From positions 24,510,275 through 24,574,274 of the forward strand of contig JBCNJP010000017.1 in assembly GCA_039602395.1 (NCBI GenBank): DNA of 64,000 nucleotides, read 5' to 3'. The notes beneath the pieces are model-generated. The model had not been told where the DNA came from. It searched no databases and saw nothing but the letters and a program-made list of their open reading frames with translations. The position numbers and the translations under genes were made by a program. Source of the DNA: Deinandra increscens subsp. villosa (taxonomy: Eukaryota > Streptophyta > Magnoliopsida > Asterales > Asteraceae). Numbering within the stretch: position 1 is the first letter of the stretch; each line of letters starts with the position of its first letter. Shown here one piece after another: positions 44,528-56,536 of the stretch.

Positions 44528-46505
44528 ATGATTGCACCGAGTTTCAATTCTTCGTTAGGAATTGACTTCGTGGAAGCCAAATTGACGAAGTTAGGGTTTA
44601 CGAGGCTCAATTGCCGTCGGAATTTGGTGTCAGCTTCGACGGAGTTGAATCAAATCAAAGCGAAGGAGGCTTCGAGAATGTCTTCGTTAAAAACCAGCAT
44701 TAAAATCAATTCGAACATTTCGGATGATTCGAGCGGTACTGAATATTGTGAATTATAAAGTTGATTTTCTGGAATATTCTGTAACTGTTTATTTCAAACA
44801 AAATAGGTTCGATTCGTCAGGAAGTATCAACAAATGGAAGGAGATCCACGAATATTCTTTGGCATAAATGTTCTGTGGAGAAAAGTGACAGAGAGGAGTT
44901 GCTTCAGCAAAAAGGTTGTGTCTTATGGATTACTGGCCTCAGTGGTTCAGGTTAGTCAAAGTTTGCAGTTTTCTTTAAATTCTATACTGTTTTCAAGCTT
45001 GTTATTTCAGTTACATAGAATATTAGACTAATCAAGCCCTTCTGGTTTTAAATGTTTGTTAGATAGTTCATTCTCATATACAGTTATTTGATTAACCAAC
45101 CATCAAAATGTTTAGTTATAAATGTGATTCCAGAGTGGCATAGTGGTAATGCCTTTGAGTCACTTTAGCAACTTTAGGTCAAGTTTGAATTCGACCTTCA
45201 TCGGTTTTGTCTTTAACCGCCTTAAGGCCATTAGTTAGGAGGGTACTGGTGATGTCCTATCAGTTTTTCGATATCAGGTTCTTGTGATTATAAAAAGTTT
45301 TAATTATATATTTGATTCAGGTAAGAGCACGTTAGCCTGTGCATTAACAAGAGCTTTGCATTCTCGAGGGAAGCTCACATATGTCCTTGATGGTGATAAT
45401 GTTAGGCACGGTCTTAACGGTGATCTTACTTTTCAAGCAGAGGACCGTGCTGAGAATATAAGAAGAATCGGTGTGTTTAAAACTTCCACAGCTCTTCATA
45501 GTACTCGGGTTTGCTATATTGATTGTTTACTGATTTACTGACTTTGGATTTTTAGGAGAAGTTGCAAAGCTGTTCTCTGATGCGGGAGTTATCTGCATTG
45601 CTAGTGTGATATCTCCCTACAGAAAAGATCGAGATGCTTGTCGATCCATACTTCCAGAGGGAGATTTCATTGAGGTTGGTTCTACTTCTATATGTATACA
45701 TTTGAGCTTTTGTCAGTTATTTAGTTTGTGTTTTTCGTTATAACTCACATGACATTGTGATTCATAGGTTTTCATGGATATGCCATTATGTGTTTGTGAG
45801 GCTAGGGATCCAAAGGGTTTATACAAGCTTGCACGTGCTGGAAAGATCAAAGGTAATTTATGATCAAGATTTGAGCTTATTACATGTCTTGGTTAGTTTT
45901 TCTTTTTTGGTAAATGTGAGAATGTGTTACCTGAAAACTCACAAGACCCCACCAATAGCCTAAGGACAAGATAAGATCTTCAAGGGGTTAAAAGAAAGAA
46001 AACATTAGTATTTTGTCTAATAGTCCTAGGCTTATTTGAATTCTCATCTAAATCAAAGTTTATATTAGTTAATTTTCTGTTTTAGTGAATTTTTCAATCT
46101 TGTGCGTTTTAGACGTTTTCTCGTCTGCTATTTGTTCTTTAATTTCAACTGTCGGATTACGTTTTATACCATCATCTTGGCAGGTTTTACCGGAGTTGAT
46201 GACCCGTATGAGCCGCCACTAACTTGTGAGGTATGTTTACCTTTGGCATTAAATGTGTTTGCAATTTCAAGCACCTTTTATTAAACTTAAGCAATCTCAA
46301 TGAACCTTCCTGTGGGTCAAGTACAGTTTAAGTGTGTAATTTGCAAAAACTCAAAAAGTGTGAGGCATAATAATGACATTTTTATGCTATAATTTGGAAT
46401 TTGCAGATAGTGATACAACAGGAAGGGGAGGTGTGTCCTCCACCTGAGGTTATGGCTAAGAAAGTGATATCTTACTTGGAAGCAAAAGGGTATCTGCAGG
46501 CCTAA
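44528..46505 (+). CDS. APK: Adenylyl-sulfate kinase (APS kinase), plastid type, seven exons
   Basis: Exons by GT-AG borders and family alignment: 44528-44735, 44807-44950, 45321-45470, 45556-45674, 45768-45852, 46184-46230, 46407-46505. They sum to 852 nt, 283 residues, with consistent phases and no stop. The enzyme phosphorylates adenosine 5'-phosphosulfate with ATP to PAPS, the sulfate donor for sulfotransferases. Seen: a Ser/Thr/basic N-terminus fitting a plastid transit peptide, P-loop GLSGSGKST (113-121), LDGDNVRHGLN (140-150), DRAENIRRIGEVAK, ISPYRKDRDACR and FTGVDDPYEPP. Cys91 and Cys124 have the same spacing as the redox-regulatory pair known as Cys86-Cys119 in Arabidopsis APK1, so thiol control is likely kept. 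About seven residues longer than that protein. It looks intact although surrounded by transposons. Confidence 0.94.
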
Positions 46506-46900
46506 TCTTTGAAGCATCATTTCATTTGTATGTATATGCTGCAATTGCAACACATACTCTTAATAAATTGTCAGGTCTCTAGGAAATTACCGTTTCCTTG
46601 TTCCTTTTTCCTGAACTGGTCAGTTAATTGCTGTAATATGACATACTTTCCCCACGCCCATGCGACTCAGGGGGGATTGTTAGTTAGCAATGATTATTAT
46701 GGCTATATGAAAAATAATAATTATGATTTTTAATTGTTCCTGGCTTCTTGCATACATTTGGAGTGAACATAATCTAACTTCTAAACAACAGGCTTTGGGT
46801 TTGAAATTCATGTTAATAAAAAAATCAATATGATCAAACTAAGAAACATGACATTAGAGAGTTGAATACAAAAATGCTGCATCTAGGAAATAACTAATCT
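46506..46900. other. Shared 3' region of two convergent genes
   Basis: 395 bp between the stop codons of the APS kinase gene and the unknown gene. A possible poly-A signal for the plus-strand gene is aataaa at 46562. No gene or repeat is seen. Confidence 0.5.
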
Positions 46901-48538
46901 TTACTTGAACCGCATTTCTCTCGCAATAGCAGGCAGCCATCTTTCCCCGCGAACCTTTTTCAACTCCGCAACTCTCTCTTCTTCTCTTTTGGCTTTAGCT
47001 TTTGCAGCCGCGTCTCTTGCTTCTAACTTAGACAAAGACCTTTCACATGCTTCTTTTGCTGAAACTATTATATCGCCCCCATCAACAACCACCGATTTCA
47101 GTTGCTGCCTAAACTGAAAATACAGAAGATAAACTCAACACAAAATATAAAAGTTACATACTGCAAATAATACAACAAATCAAGTCACACCTTTCTTGAT
47201 TTCTCATCAACCTCCACACCGGGAACTATTCGTGGTCGCTTTAGAGGCCCTTGAAGTTCATCTGGTACACCAAAACCACAACCATATATTTACAGGTATG
47301 TAAAAAGAACTTAGGGATTTGGTTATACAAAGAGCATTTGATTGTTCGGCTTACTGATTTTATCGAACAGTATGCCTGGTGGGGCATCTCTAAACAGTCG
47401 AACACCACCACCACCGCCATTTTCGATGGAATGATTTTGTGCAACTTCTGTGGGTTCCTGTCTCACTACTTGTATGCTTTTCTCTATTATGTCATCCAAT
47501 AACTTCTGTGCCTGTGATCATTTACAAACGACTATCATTAAACCAAGTAGGCTAAGATATCAATTCATAAGAGGACTAAAGGAGACAGGCACATGTGAGT
47601 TCAAATTACAATTGGACTAAAAGAATGGCTATGGCTCGGGTATGAGACATGTTATCCTAATGGTCCCATACTTGATTGCCAAACTGTACCCGTACCCGTT
47701 ACTCAGGGTTCACGAGTTTATTCATGGGTGTATACAAGTTTATGATCTTATATGGTTAAAGTTGGGATTTCGATTACCCAAAACCTGATCTTAGATTCAC
47801 CCCTCAAACTGCCTTAAAATCAAAATTACGGAACTACAACTCTAATAATTTTAGATTTAATATCTTTGACTTTCTATTGACCTGAAAATAAGGCCTGAGA
47901 TAAGCAAAACGCATATAGCATAAACATGTCATTTTTAAGGGTTTTAGACCGTGTTTTAATTGTGTTTCTTTTGGCGTTTATATAGATGTTTTTGTACGAA
48001 GTTTTTGAGTGACAGCACTGTTTTTTTAATAGTAAATCCATTGATTAACAAAAGGTCAATCAATTAGGTCAATGGTTCTTTGCGTTTGATTAAGTGCAGC
48101 TAGCTAGTCTTTAGAGGTCTTACTAGGTTCTAATAATCTGTGCTCTAGTTACCATGAATACTATTACTACACCTTTTAATATACTCATTTTGATGTGCAT
48201 AAATGGCTGTAAGATCGAGTTCAAGTAATTGGACAAAAATCATCAAACCTGTGAAAAAAAGTCTAGCTAATCAACAGAGGGATGACGTGATAAACGGATC
48301 GTGTAACTGTAAGTAATTGATGGTGAAGTACAATCGTAGGGATGAAGAAAGAAAGAAATACCTTGATTTGGTAGAGTTTGATGTTGTTCTTTCCGTCTTC
48401 CCGAGCAGAAGAGGTAGTGGTTGTTGTTCCGTTAGATGGGTTTGAAGGAGTGGTGGATGTGACGGAGTTTATGGCGGCTCTCCACTCGGCGTCGCCGTCT
48501 TCCTCCCCGCTGCTGCTGCTGCTGCTATCTCCACCCAT
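46901..48538 (-). CDS. Conserved-looking plant protein of unknown function, four exons
   Basis: Exons 48538-48362, 47511-47355, 47261-47191 and 47113-46901 have GT-AG borders, compatible phases and one open frame of 205 residues. The start ATG is the first in good context after a CCAAAC-rich leader. The N-terminus is Ser/acidic (MGGDSSSSSSGEEDGDAEW), the middle has a Gly run and a VRLFRDAPPGILFDK segment, and the C-terminus is a charged Ala/Lys/Glu helix, probably coiled coil, ending ERWLPAIAREMRFK. No signal peptide or membrane segment. I do not recognise the family. The gene is an inference from splice logic and composition; a transcript would settle it. Confidence 0.75.
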
Positions 48539-48660
48539 TTGGTTTGGTTTGGTTTGGTTTGGTTTCGGCGGAGCAAGGTTTTTGGTTGAATCATGTTTTC
48601 TTGAACGATGTTTCTTTAAACTCAGTTTCAAGCAGGCCCGGAATATGGAAGCCCAACACA
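48539..48660 (-). promoter_or_regulatory. Leader of the unknown gene with CCAAA repeat
   Basis: A (GGTTT)n microsatellite on the plus strand (48540-48565), read as AAACC on the sense strand, lies directly before the start codon. The upstream open frame is in phase but has no family support. Confidence 0.45.
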
Positions 48661-48957
48661 TTTCATTTTTGGGTCGTATATTTTTTTTTTTTTAACACTG
48701 TTGGGAGTTTAACCAGGAAGAAAGGCAAAACATTATAGAAATATAATCAAGTTTAAGCTTTGTTTCAATTAAATATTTTATTTTTCTTTTCCAGTTAATT
48801 CATTCAAATTTTATGTGATATTCTAATCATAAACTTTTTACTTATTAATAGGTTATCATGGTGATGTGACATTATTTTTCTATTTTTTTTTATTTAATTA
48901 ATATGTGGAATTTTTTAGTTAGATAACAAATATAACAAATGACGATTACATATAGAC

Positions 48958-49265
48958 TGTGTTTGGCGCAATATAAGTTAGCTTATAACCTAGTTTTTAA
49001 AGGTTAGTTTTTTTAAAAAGTCTCGTTTGGTAACGTAAAAAAGCTAGCTTATAGGCTAGCTTTTGAAAAGCTAGTTGGAGTAGCGTTTCAACTAGCTTTT
49101 ATAATATTTCCAGTTTTACCCTTTCATAATTTATAAATAAATACATTTATTTACATTTATGACATGTATTTTTATGTCAGTTTATACTTTTCAGCTAGTT
49201 TATCAGCTAATTTTTACTAAACGTTATTTTTATCAGCTAGCTTTTCAGCTAGTGCGTCAAACACA
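48958..49265. mobile_element. MITE rich in agctagct palindromes (copy 2, both ends)
   Basis: 308 bp from TGTGTTTGGCGCA to the complement TGCGTCAAACACA, with the same GCTAGCTT palindromes as 3802-4120. Confidence 0.7.
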
Positions 49266-49391
49266 ATCTTAATCATCTCCATCGTGCCATTAATTTTTAA
49301 TTCAAAACCACGGTTTCACACAAGAGTCAAAACCACATAAATTTAACCTTGCCGTCAAAGCTTCAAAATCCACCAACCTCGCCTTCGTGCT

Positions 49392-49675
49392 TCAAAACTC
49401 ACCACCATCTCTCCGTCGAGCTGAAAAAACAAGCAAAAAACGGCTTGAAAGTCGCAATTGTCGGAAGTTGTTTTACATTGTTATCGTGGGGTTGGATTCT
49501 TCGCCGGAGATGTGTCTTAGATTTTGTTTCAAAAACCACTACCACCTCTCCATCAAGCTGCAAAAACCAGCAAAAAAAGAGGGCTTGAAAGTCGTAATCG
49601 TCGGAAGTTGTTTTTTCATTGTTGTCGTGGGGTTGGGTTCTTTGCCAGAGATGTGGTCGGATATGTGCCGTAGAT
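49392..49675 (+). repeat. Two-copy tandem repeat, unit about 142 bp
   Basis: ggcttgaaagtcgcaattgtcggaagttg at about 49442 recurs at about 49583 with its flanks. The open frames over it (49349-49701) are repeats of each other in different phases and have no recognised homologue. Confidence 0.65.
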
Positions 49676-50033
49676 TTGGGCGGAAGCCCAAGAAGAATTA
49701 GAACAAGGGGTTTGAGAGTGATGGTGATGGTTGTGATGCTTCGCCGAAGATGAATAGGTGTGGCGAGGAAGGTTAGTCACAAGAATGAATGACGACGTTA
49801 GCTAGGATGGAGATGAGTTGGTGTGGTCAGTGGCGGAACTAGAAGATTTTAAGAGTGGGGTCCACACTAAAATTACATGGGGTTATTGAGAGGGGCTTTT
49901 GTTAAGTATAGGTATACTTACCCACTAAATATTTACGTTTAATTCGCCATAACAACTTTCATCATTTAATACTTCAACTTTTCTCCATGATTTTTATAAT
50001 TAACTTGGTTAGTATTTAATATCTTGGGGGCGG

Positions 50034-50393
50034 TTTCGGTGTGAACAGACATTTTGTCTACGAATGGTGCGAACATGCATAAAAATCCATTTTTTTGGTT
50101 CTACGATGTAGTTTTAGTGCTAGCATATTATCAGAAATGATGCTAGGTAGATGTATACATGTACCAGTGCAGCTTCTTGATCCATTCGTTGATGTTTTTT
50201 GAATTTATACATATACCAGCACAATATATAATTATACCAGCACAAAAAAATTTGTGCATGAGCCAGCACCACTTTTGATCATATACCAGCACCATTTCTA
50301 ATCATATATATGTACCAGCACACATTCCTGATCATATACCAGCATTAAACTACATCGTATGACCGAGAATATGTATTTTGGACGTGTTCACAC
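50034..50393. mobile_element. MITE-like element with TATACCAGCAC repeats
   Basis: Edges GGTGTGAACAGAC and GACGTGTTCACACC are imperfect inverted repeats. Inside, 'tataccagcac' or close variants occur about six times between 50160 and 50345. It sits within a larger segment whose ends (cagtggcggaacta near 49838, complement of ggcggattcagg near 51015) also look like terminal repeats. Confidence 0.5.
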
Positions 50394-51290
50394 CAATCTG
50401 AGGCAAAACACATATTCGCATTTGAACCTCCATCTTAATATCTTATTCATATAAATAGGAAATAAAACTAAAAAAAATGTATTTAGAATAATCAAACTTC
50501 AAATTAAATAATATTTAATAACTAAAAAAGTATTCAGAAAATATGAAATAAAGCAACCAAAAAAATTACATCGATTATGAGATGGAATTCTTTTAGGAAA
50601 AGCTGTTATATTAACATAGAATGAAAATAAATAAAAGTTAATTTCAAAATCGTTCAAAAAAACATAAAATGAAAATAAAATATAAGTGATAAAGAACTAT
50701 ATATTATAAAATATTATTATTAGCCTGAACTTTGCAGAGAAAGCTATCACTCTATACGTCTATTACTCTATCACCTAACAAGTAAAAGTATTATTAAAAT
50801 GTGATATATTATGTAAAAAATCATCTTCATCTTCTCTCTTCTTTACTTTGTCCCTCTCGCCAGAAAATTTTCAGAAATCATTTTTCTTTTAACTTTAAAG
50901 CTTTAAGAGTTATAATCAAGAGAGTCAAGCTAAACTAACGATTCTAGATTGAGTACTCCGGTAAGCAGAGAGTTCCAGTGGCCAGAGGGTCGGCACCCCC
51001 CGGACCTTCCCCTGAATCCGCCGATGGGTGTGGTTAAGGCTGAGGTCATCATTTGTTATTTAACAAATATAATATAAATTCCACATCATGAATTAAATAA
51101 AAATAAAATAGATAAATAATGTCACGTCAGCATGATAACCTATTCGAGTTAAAAAATCTATGATTAGAACGTCACATGAAACTTTAGTGATTTAAGTGAA
51201 ACAAAAAAAAAAATAAAAGGTATTTAATTGGAACAAAGCTTAAACTTGATTACATTTCTACAAAGTTTTTCCGAGTTTAATTATGATCAT

Positions 51291-51892
51291 TTCCGTCCAA
51301 ATCTTCTGATTTTGAAGGAAATCAATATACATTAATCTTTCCTTACTTTTCTTGTTCTCTCCAATTTTTCCTCTAGAAAATCTATGGGATATTATTTCTC
51401 TCATTTCCTTTCACTTTTCCTCGTTAAATTAAACCAAAGAAAAGCCATTTTTAACATGGCACGGATGGACTTCTTTCCTAAGCAAAATCCTTTAGACGCA
51501 AATCATCGAGGCAAGACAACATCCTTGATACAACTTATGAGGACATGCACATGATACTCAAGAAACATGATGATGAAGCGTCAAAAGCTTATGGGGAAAG
51601 GACTATATCCGTGATACTACATATGAGGAAAAGATCATTCACCTAAAATCAGATTTACTTGAATACCGAACTGAAGTAAAATTACAATGAGATAGAAGAC
51701 AAACGGGCAATAAGCTACGCCGATAAACCCTTTTGTATGGCAAACCAAATCGCTTAAAAACTACATTCATAGATCTAGGTGTCATGACATTACTCTGCAT
51801 GACACGTTGGACCATGCCAATTAGCTCGATGACCTCAGGTGTGCAAAAGCCAAAGGCATCAAAAGCAAATGGTATAAACACGTGTTGGTTGT
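51291..51892 (-). pseudogene. Transposon-related gene fragment, unidentified
   Basis: The minus-strand frame 51881-51639 (FAFDAFGFCTPEVIELIGMV, then NVMTPRSMNVVFKRFGLP) resembles a tail often seen in predicted plant transposon proteins, but I cannot name the family. No upstream domain is present. Confidence 0.4.
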
Positions 51893-52539
51893 TGTCACAC
51901 CCTGGTCAAGGAGGGGTGCGAACGGATGGAATCATAGTCGTGGATACAAGGAACATCATCTACTTCATTAAACATTAATAATAAAAACACATATCATTTG
52001 GTTGTAGCGGAAAAGTAGTGGCGATATGCATAAGTTTTACAAAATAAACAAGTCTTAATTTCAGAAATTACTCAAATATTAATTAAGATAGAAAAGGGAC
52101 TACGAGTCCCGGAATTGCAGGCCCGTTTATTTAAGGTTCGCCCCATTTGCATGCCTTGATAGATTCATTTACCTGAGAAATACATAATTTTAAAGAAAAA
52201 TCAACATATTGTTGGTGAGTTCACAGGTTTTAAGACTCTACAAATAATTTGTAAACAGTTTTGCGTATAAGATATTAAAAGAGTTTACCGTCGTTGTTAT
52301 ATGGTCTCACATGAACCTTGATTTCAAACACTAACAGTTTTACCCACTCATGGTATCTCGCCCAAGAAACACCATAAATAACAGAATAACTGGCATGTAC
52401 TTACTGACAAGTCAAGGGTGTCATGACTGGAGCTACCAGTCGTAAGCAGGGTTGTCAACCCAAATAGATCTATTCACTAGCTATCGTTCGTACATAACTA
52501 ATTGAAATCAATTAATAGTAGGATTTAGTTCACATGACG
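51893..52539 (-). repeat. Gypsy LTR remnant interrupted by Sire B
   Basis: Starts TGTCACACCCTGG and has LTR-like text (aatagatctatt) similar to 21930-21955 of the gypsy LTR. It ends at the Sire B LTR. The continuation would lie right of the window. Confidence 0.6.
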
Positions 52540-52941
52540 TGTAGGTCCGAAAAATCTACCAAAACACGATATTGATATCACAAACGAGTGCGGAATCCTC
52601 GTTTATGATTGATTCAAGAATAGAGAAGAGAAGAAACACGAAGAATACGATGATTAAACGTTGAAAACTTGATCTTTGCACACAAGAAAACTTGTCGGGT
52701 ACAAATACAAGGAATCGTAAACACTCTTCTCTCTCTAAAAAATAAACTCAAGCTCCCCTAGAAATGGTGAACTCTTGGGGTATATATAGTCCCCTATTGG
52801 GTTTACTATTGGGCCCCTTCTGGATCATAAACCCAATAGTAAACTCAAGCCCAACCATAAACTAGCCTACTAATCTAATTAAACCCTCTAAGCCCAGCCC
52901 AACTTATTTAATATTACAAGCCTCATAATCTAGCCTCTACA
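52540..52941 (-). repeat. Sire B 3' LTR
   Basis: 402 bp, TGTAGGTCCGAAAA to AGCCTCTACA, with a TATATATA box (minus strand, about 52780-52788). The polypurine tract, AGCCTAGGGGAAGAT on the minus strand, follows at 52942-52956. Confidence 0.9.
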
Positions 52942-52956
52942 ATCTTCCCCTAGGCT

Positions 52957-55340
52957 TGTGATATTAAATGTCTTCGATCTTTGAAAATCTTCTTCTTGAC
53001 TGGCTGGCAAAGATGTTGATGAAGATTCTTTCCGCAGAAATCTTCATTGGGTTTCATGACGGGCACTTGGGACTTCCTCTTGATCAGCATCAGCTAGAAC
53101 TTCTTGAAATGAACAAGTTAATGAGATGGAGGATTCTCATTGACTTGCTTCTTTTGAAAGAACTGGTTCTTGCTGAATCTTCGGTAACTGTCTTGAATCT
53201 CCAAAAATTAGAGGGTAAATTTTGAAAACCTCCTAACTTTGGAGAACTTGATTGTTGATCTTCAAACTTCATGATCTCTGACTGCTCTCTGTATCATTTT
53301 CTTTTTCAAAGATTTGACTTGAAATCTTCAGCTTCCCCTAAACTTGTGAGCATTTTCTTTGAAAAACTTTTGAAGCTTTTGAAAACTTGTAAAGACACCA
53401 ACAACTTCCCCTGAACAGTTGCTTATTCAGATGGAAGTCTTGTCCGGCTGGTTCTTTAACTTGAGCAGTAGCAACATCTTTCTATCATCAACCTGTCTGA
53501 CACACATTTGAAAAAATATACTCCACCAGACATTTGATGACTGGTCTTTGGGTTAGAAGGTAATTATCATCTGTTCAGTTGATTCAAATTAACATAATTT
53601 TAACCAAAAACCCTAATATAGATTACGGGTTTTCTATAAAACTTCCCCTGAACCCAAGACCTCTAAAGACTTCCCCTTAGCTGATAACTTCCCCTCAGCT
53701 AAGGACTTCCCCTGAGATAATACATATTATCTTCGAGTTCCCTTCGATACTATGTATTATGGAAGTCTTTTCGGATAATACTTATTATCCTCCCTCCTTC
53801 CCCTAAAAATTTGTCAAGATCTGACGGAGGAAGTCTTTTCCATTAGATAATAAGTATCATCCTCGAGTTCCCTTCGGATAATACTTATTATCCCATACTC
53901 CTTCCCCTAAAAATTTGGCAAGATCTGTCGGGGGCATATTGTCATGCATTAAAACCCATGAAAAACACATTTTGACTTCTCAAATCAACCTGGCCAAGAC
54001 GAAAACACACCAAAAAGAACTTAACGACTCACACACGAAAGATATAAACTAAACAAATACTTACCAAACCAAACATGAGAAAGTTTACAAGGGATCAAAC
54101 CGTATGAATCTGACTGAGGAACCCTTTTCAGCTTCAGTTACTCGACTAGTCCAGGTGATTGCCGGTATGTTTGTCCGCTTTAAACTCAAACCCGTTTAAT
54201 CCCAACCGAATGCGTCATGCTTAATATAGTACAATATTACCATCATGTTTAATTGTCCCCACACCCAAGCGTACACAGCAAAACCTACCCAACCTCAGAG
54301 TTTATTGAGGATTCACAAACCCCCAACTTGAGGAACCATGCAACACCGTTATGACTACCACTTATTTCATTAACCATCAGTTGGTGATCAGGTCGGCCGC
54401 TAAGCACGCAAAGAAGACCAACTGAGTGATTATTTATTCTCTTTTCTTTTTCATTTTTCATTTTATTTTTTTTTTTCTTTTTCATTTCTTTTTCATTTCT
54501 TTTTCTTTTCTTTTTATTATGTGGTGTAGTCATGACAGCAGAAACATGGCGTGTGAGAGAGTGAATACTAGGTAATTACCACTCTCAACCCGTTTTTGCT
54601 GGGACTCAGTCTTTTAAACCATGCAACCTGAGATGGGAAACTAAACATATATATCTTTTAAGTTCACTGCACTTTCATTGGAGGTCATAAGTTTAGGTCG
54701 AGCCTACCGAGCATATCACCGTGGAGCTTGCCTTTCACTTCCGCCTTACGCGTGTCAGCCATCTCCAACCCGGACATTCATTTTACTTCCCCTAAACTTC
54801 TCAAAAACAAGACACAAACAATTAAAAATTGAAAAGCACACTATTTTTGAGGGGTCAACTTTTTCTTCATCTTTACATTTCTTCCCCTTGCTTTTTGATT
54901 TTTAATGTCACAATCTTGTGAACATCATTTTTCAAATTTTTTTTTAAACAATAAAAATAAAACACACAAACACACTTAAAAGAACAAAACACAAAATTTT
55001 GAAGATATCTGGCCAAGCTAACTTTCAAAGTATTGATTTGAAAATTTTAGAAAATTGGGTTTCATGACATGCACACTTCATTGCATTTGAAGTCAAACAC
55101 ATAATCAATCAACAACTTAATTAAAACTTTAATGAAATAGGTTTGACTCAAAAGACCCTTTGCTGCCTCATCATTCAAACAACCAAGTTAAGAACAGTAC
55201 CTTTCATGCTGATTTTGACCTTTTACCTCTCAATGAGACATACCTTCCATTTATAGATTACTTGACATGACATGAAGATACGTCTCCTAAACTGTGCCTG
55301 GAACAATCACTTATCAACAAACAAATTAGTAATAAAAACG
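52957..55340 (-). other. Sire B spacer with repeated polypurine tracts and hairpins
   Basis: No gene; the frame at 52968-53225 has no homologue I know. Minus-strand AGGGGAAG recurs about ten times between 53335 and 54895. The section from 53521 matches Sire A, including the hairpin at 54377-54425 and an A/G-rich tract at 54430-54520. Confidence 0.75.
54377..54425 (-). other. Conserved hairpin, Sire B copy
   Basis: TCAGTTGGT (54377-54385) pairs with ACCAACTGA (54417-54425); the core is identical to that of Sire A. Confidence 0.8.
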
Positions 55341-55383
55341 TTAGTGATAATCCTCCTTGATCGTTCCTGCACAGAGTGAGAGA

Positions 55384-56536
55384 TTAGTTAGCCATTGGTA
55401 CCCAGGCCATTGTTTTTCTGGGTACACCTGAGGAATCAATAAAGGATACTTCTTGTAAGAACATCCCCTTTGAGAAATCAGGAAGTTGGGATGGAGCTGC
55501 CTTGATTTTTGGTTTCCAAATTCCAGGTGATTTAACATTTGTTTTAGTCACTTTTGGAGTTGTGACTTTAGGTATTTTAACCTTCTTCATTTTAGAATCA
55601 TTTTTCAAAACAGTTTTAGTTACCTTAAGAAATGGGAGACACAGCTACTCCTTTGAGTTTTTCATTCTTCACTCCAGCTGTTGGCTTCATACTCGGATGC
55701 TTGATGGTGATCTTTGGCCTCTCAACTTTAGGTCCACTTATCACTCCATCAGTTATTCCCTTGAACTTGGATGAGAAGGATGGTAATTCATATCCAACAT
55801 CTGGTTCTTGGTCAAACATTGATCCGGCAGCATCATTGTCTGATATATCCTTTACCCTCCCTTCACCATAAGTCATATTTGCTTCATTATCAATTTCTTC
55901 GTTTGTCAATGGTGTAGTTCCAACCAAGACATTATCAATAGGAGGAGCAGCTTCTTTATAATCAGACTCGGTTCGTTCAACTTGATCCTCACTAAGAAGT
56001 ATTCCTATAATGTCTTTGGGAACTGGTGGAGGAATAATGTTGTTCATTGCCAAAGATTTATCAGTTTTTTCTGACCCAAACCCAGATGTGTCTTTCCCAA
56101 CATGGCCAGTTACAACAGCATGTGACAATTCCTTTCCAGCATCGAGCATTCTTTTGCTTCTCATTTGATTCATATCTAGTTTTACTTGTAACTCATTGTT
56201 TTTATGCTTAATTTCATCTATCTGCTTACTAAGCTCAGCTATTTCTAACTTAGCGTTGTCATACAGAAGAGCTTTCTCAGTTGCCAGTTTTTGATATTTC
56301 ACTATGTCTAGTTTCTGAGCTTTTACCTTCTCCTCATTCTTTTGCCATCTACCCTTAAAGGAACTCCTCTCGCATTTTATCTCAAACAATTCTAACTGAT
56401 ATTTTTTACAAATTTGTCTAAGTCCAGGAATTATACGAGCACAAGTAGGATTGGGGCATATCTCAGTATTGTCAACTTCAGCTGCGAAATAATCCTTGTT
56501 CTCAACCAAATTATTTTCTTCAACCACTGAACTCAT
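55384..56536 (-). pseudogene. Sire B Gag-like protein, with two internal deletions
   Basis: Starts MSSVVEENNLVENK at 56536. Compared with Sire A, about 545 bp is missing at 55626 (removing the Cys cluster and zinc knuckle and creating a stop) and about 165 bp at 55827. The end RKTMAWVPMAN is kept (stop 55384). Coiled-coil residues 80-130 differ noticeably from Sire A, so the two are not simple copies of each other. Confidence 0.85.

Larger units (their letters stand above)
48700..51290. mobile_element. Large element bounded by inverted repeats of about 240 bp
   Basis: Sequence at about 48710-48950 (atcaagtttaagctttgtttcaattaaat, atgtgacattatt, atatgtggaatttttt) is the complement of about 51055-51285. 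The 2.1 kb between contains a MITE, a tandem duplication, and two smaller element-like segments. No transposase is visible. The exact ends and a target duplication are not resolved. A MULE-type element is most likely. Confidence 0.6.

Noticed and set aside
45757..45963. Open frame over exon 5 and the following intron of the APS kinase gene
   Set aside because: Splice borders and family alignment place exon 5 in another frame, ending at 45852.
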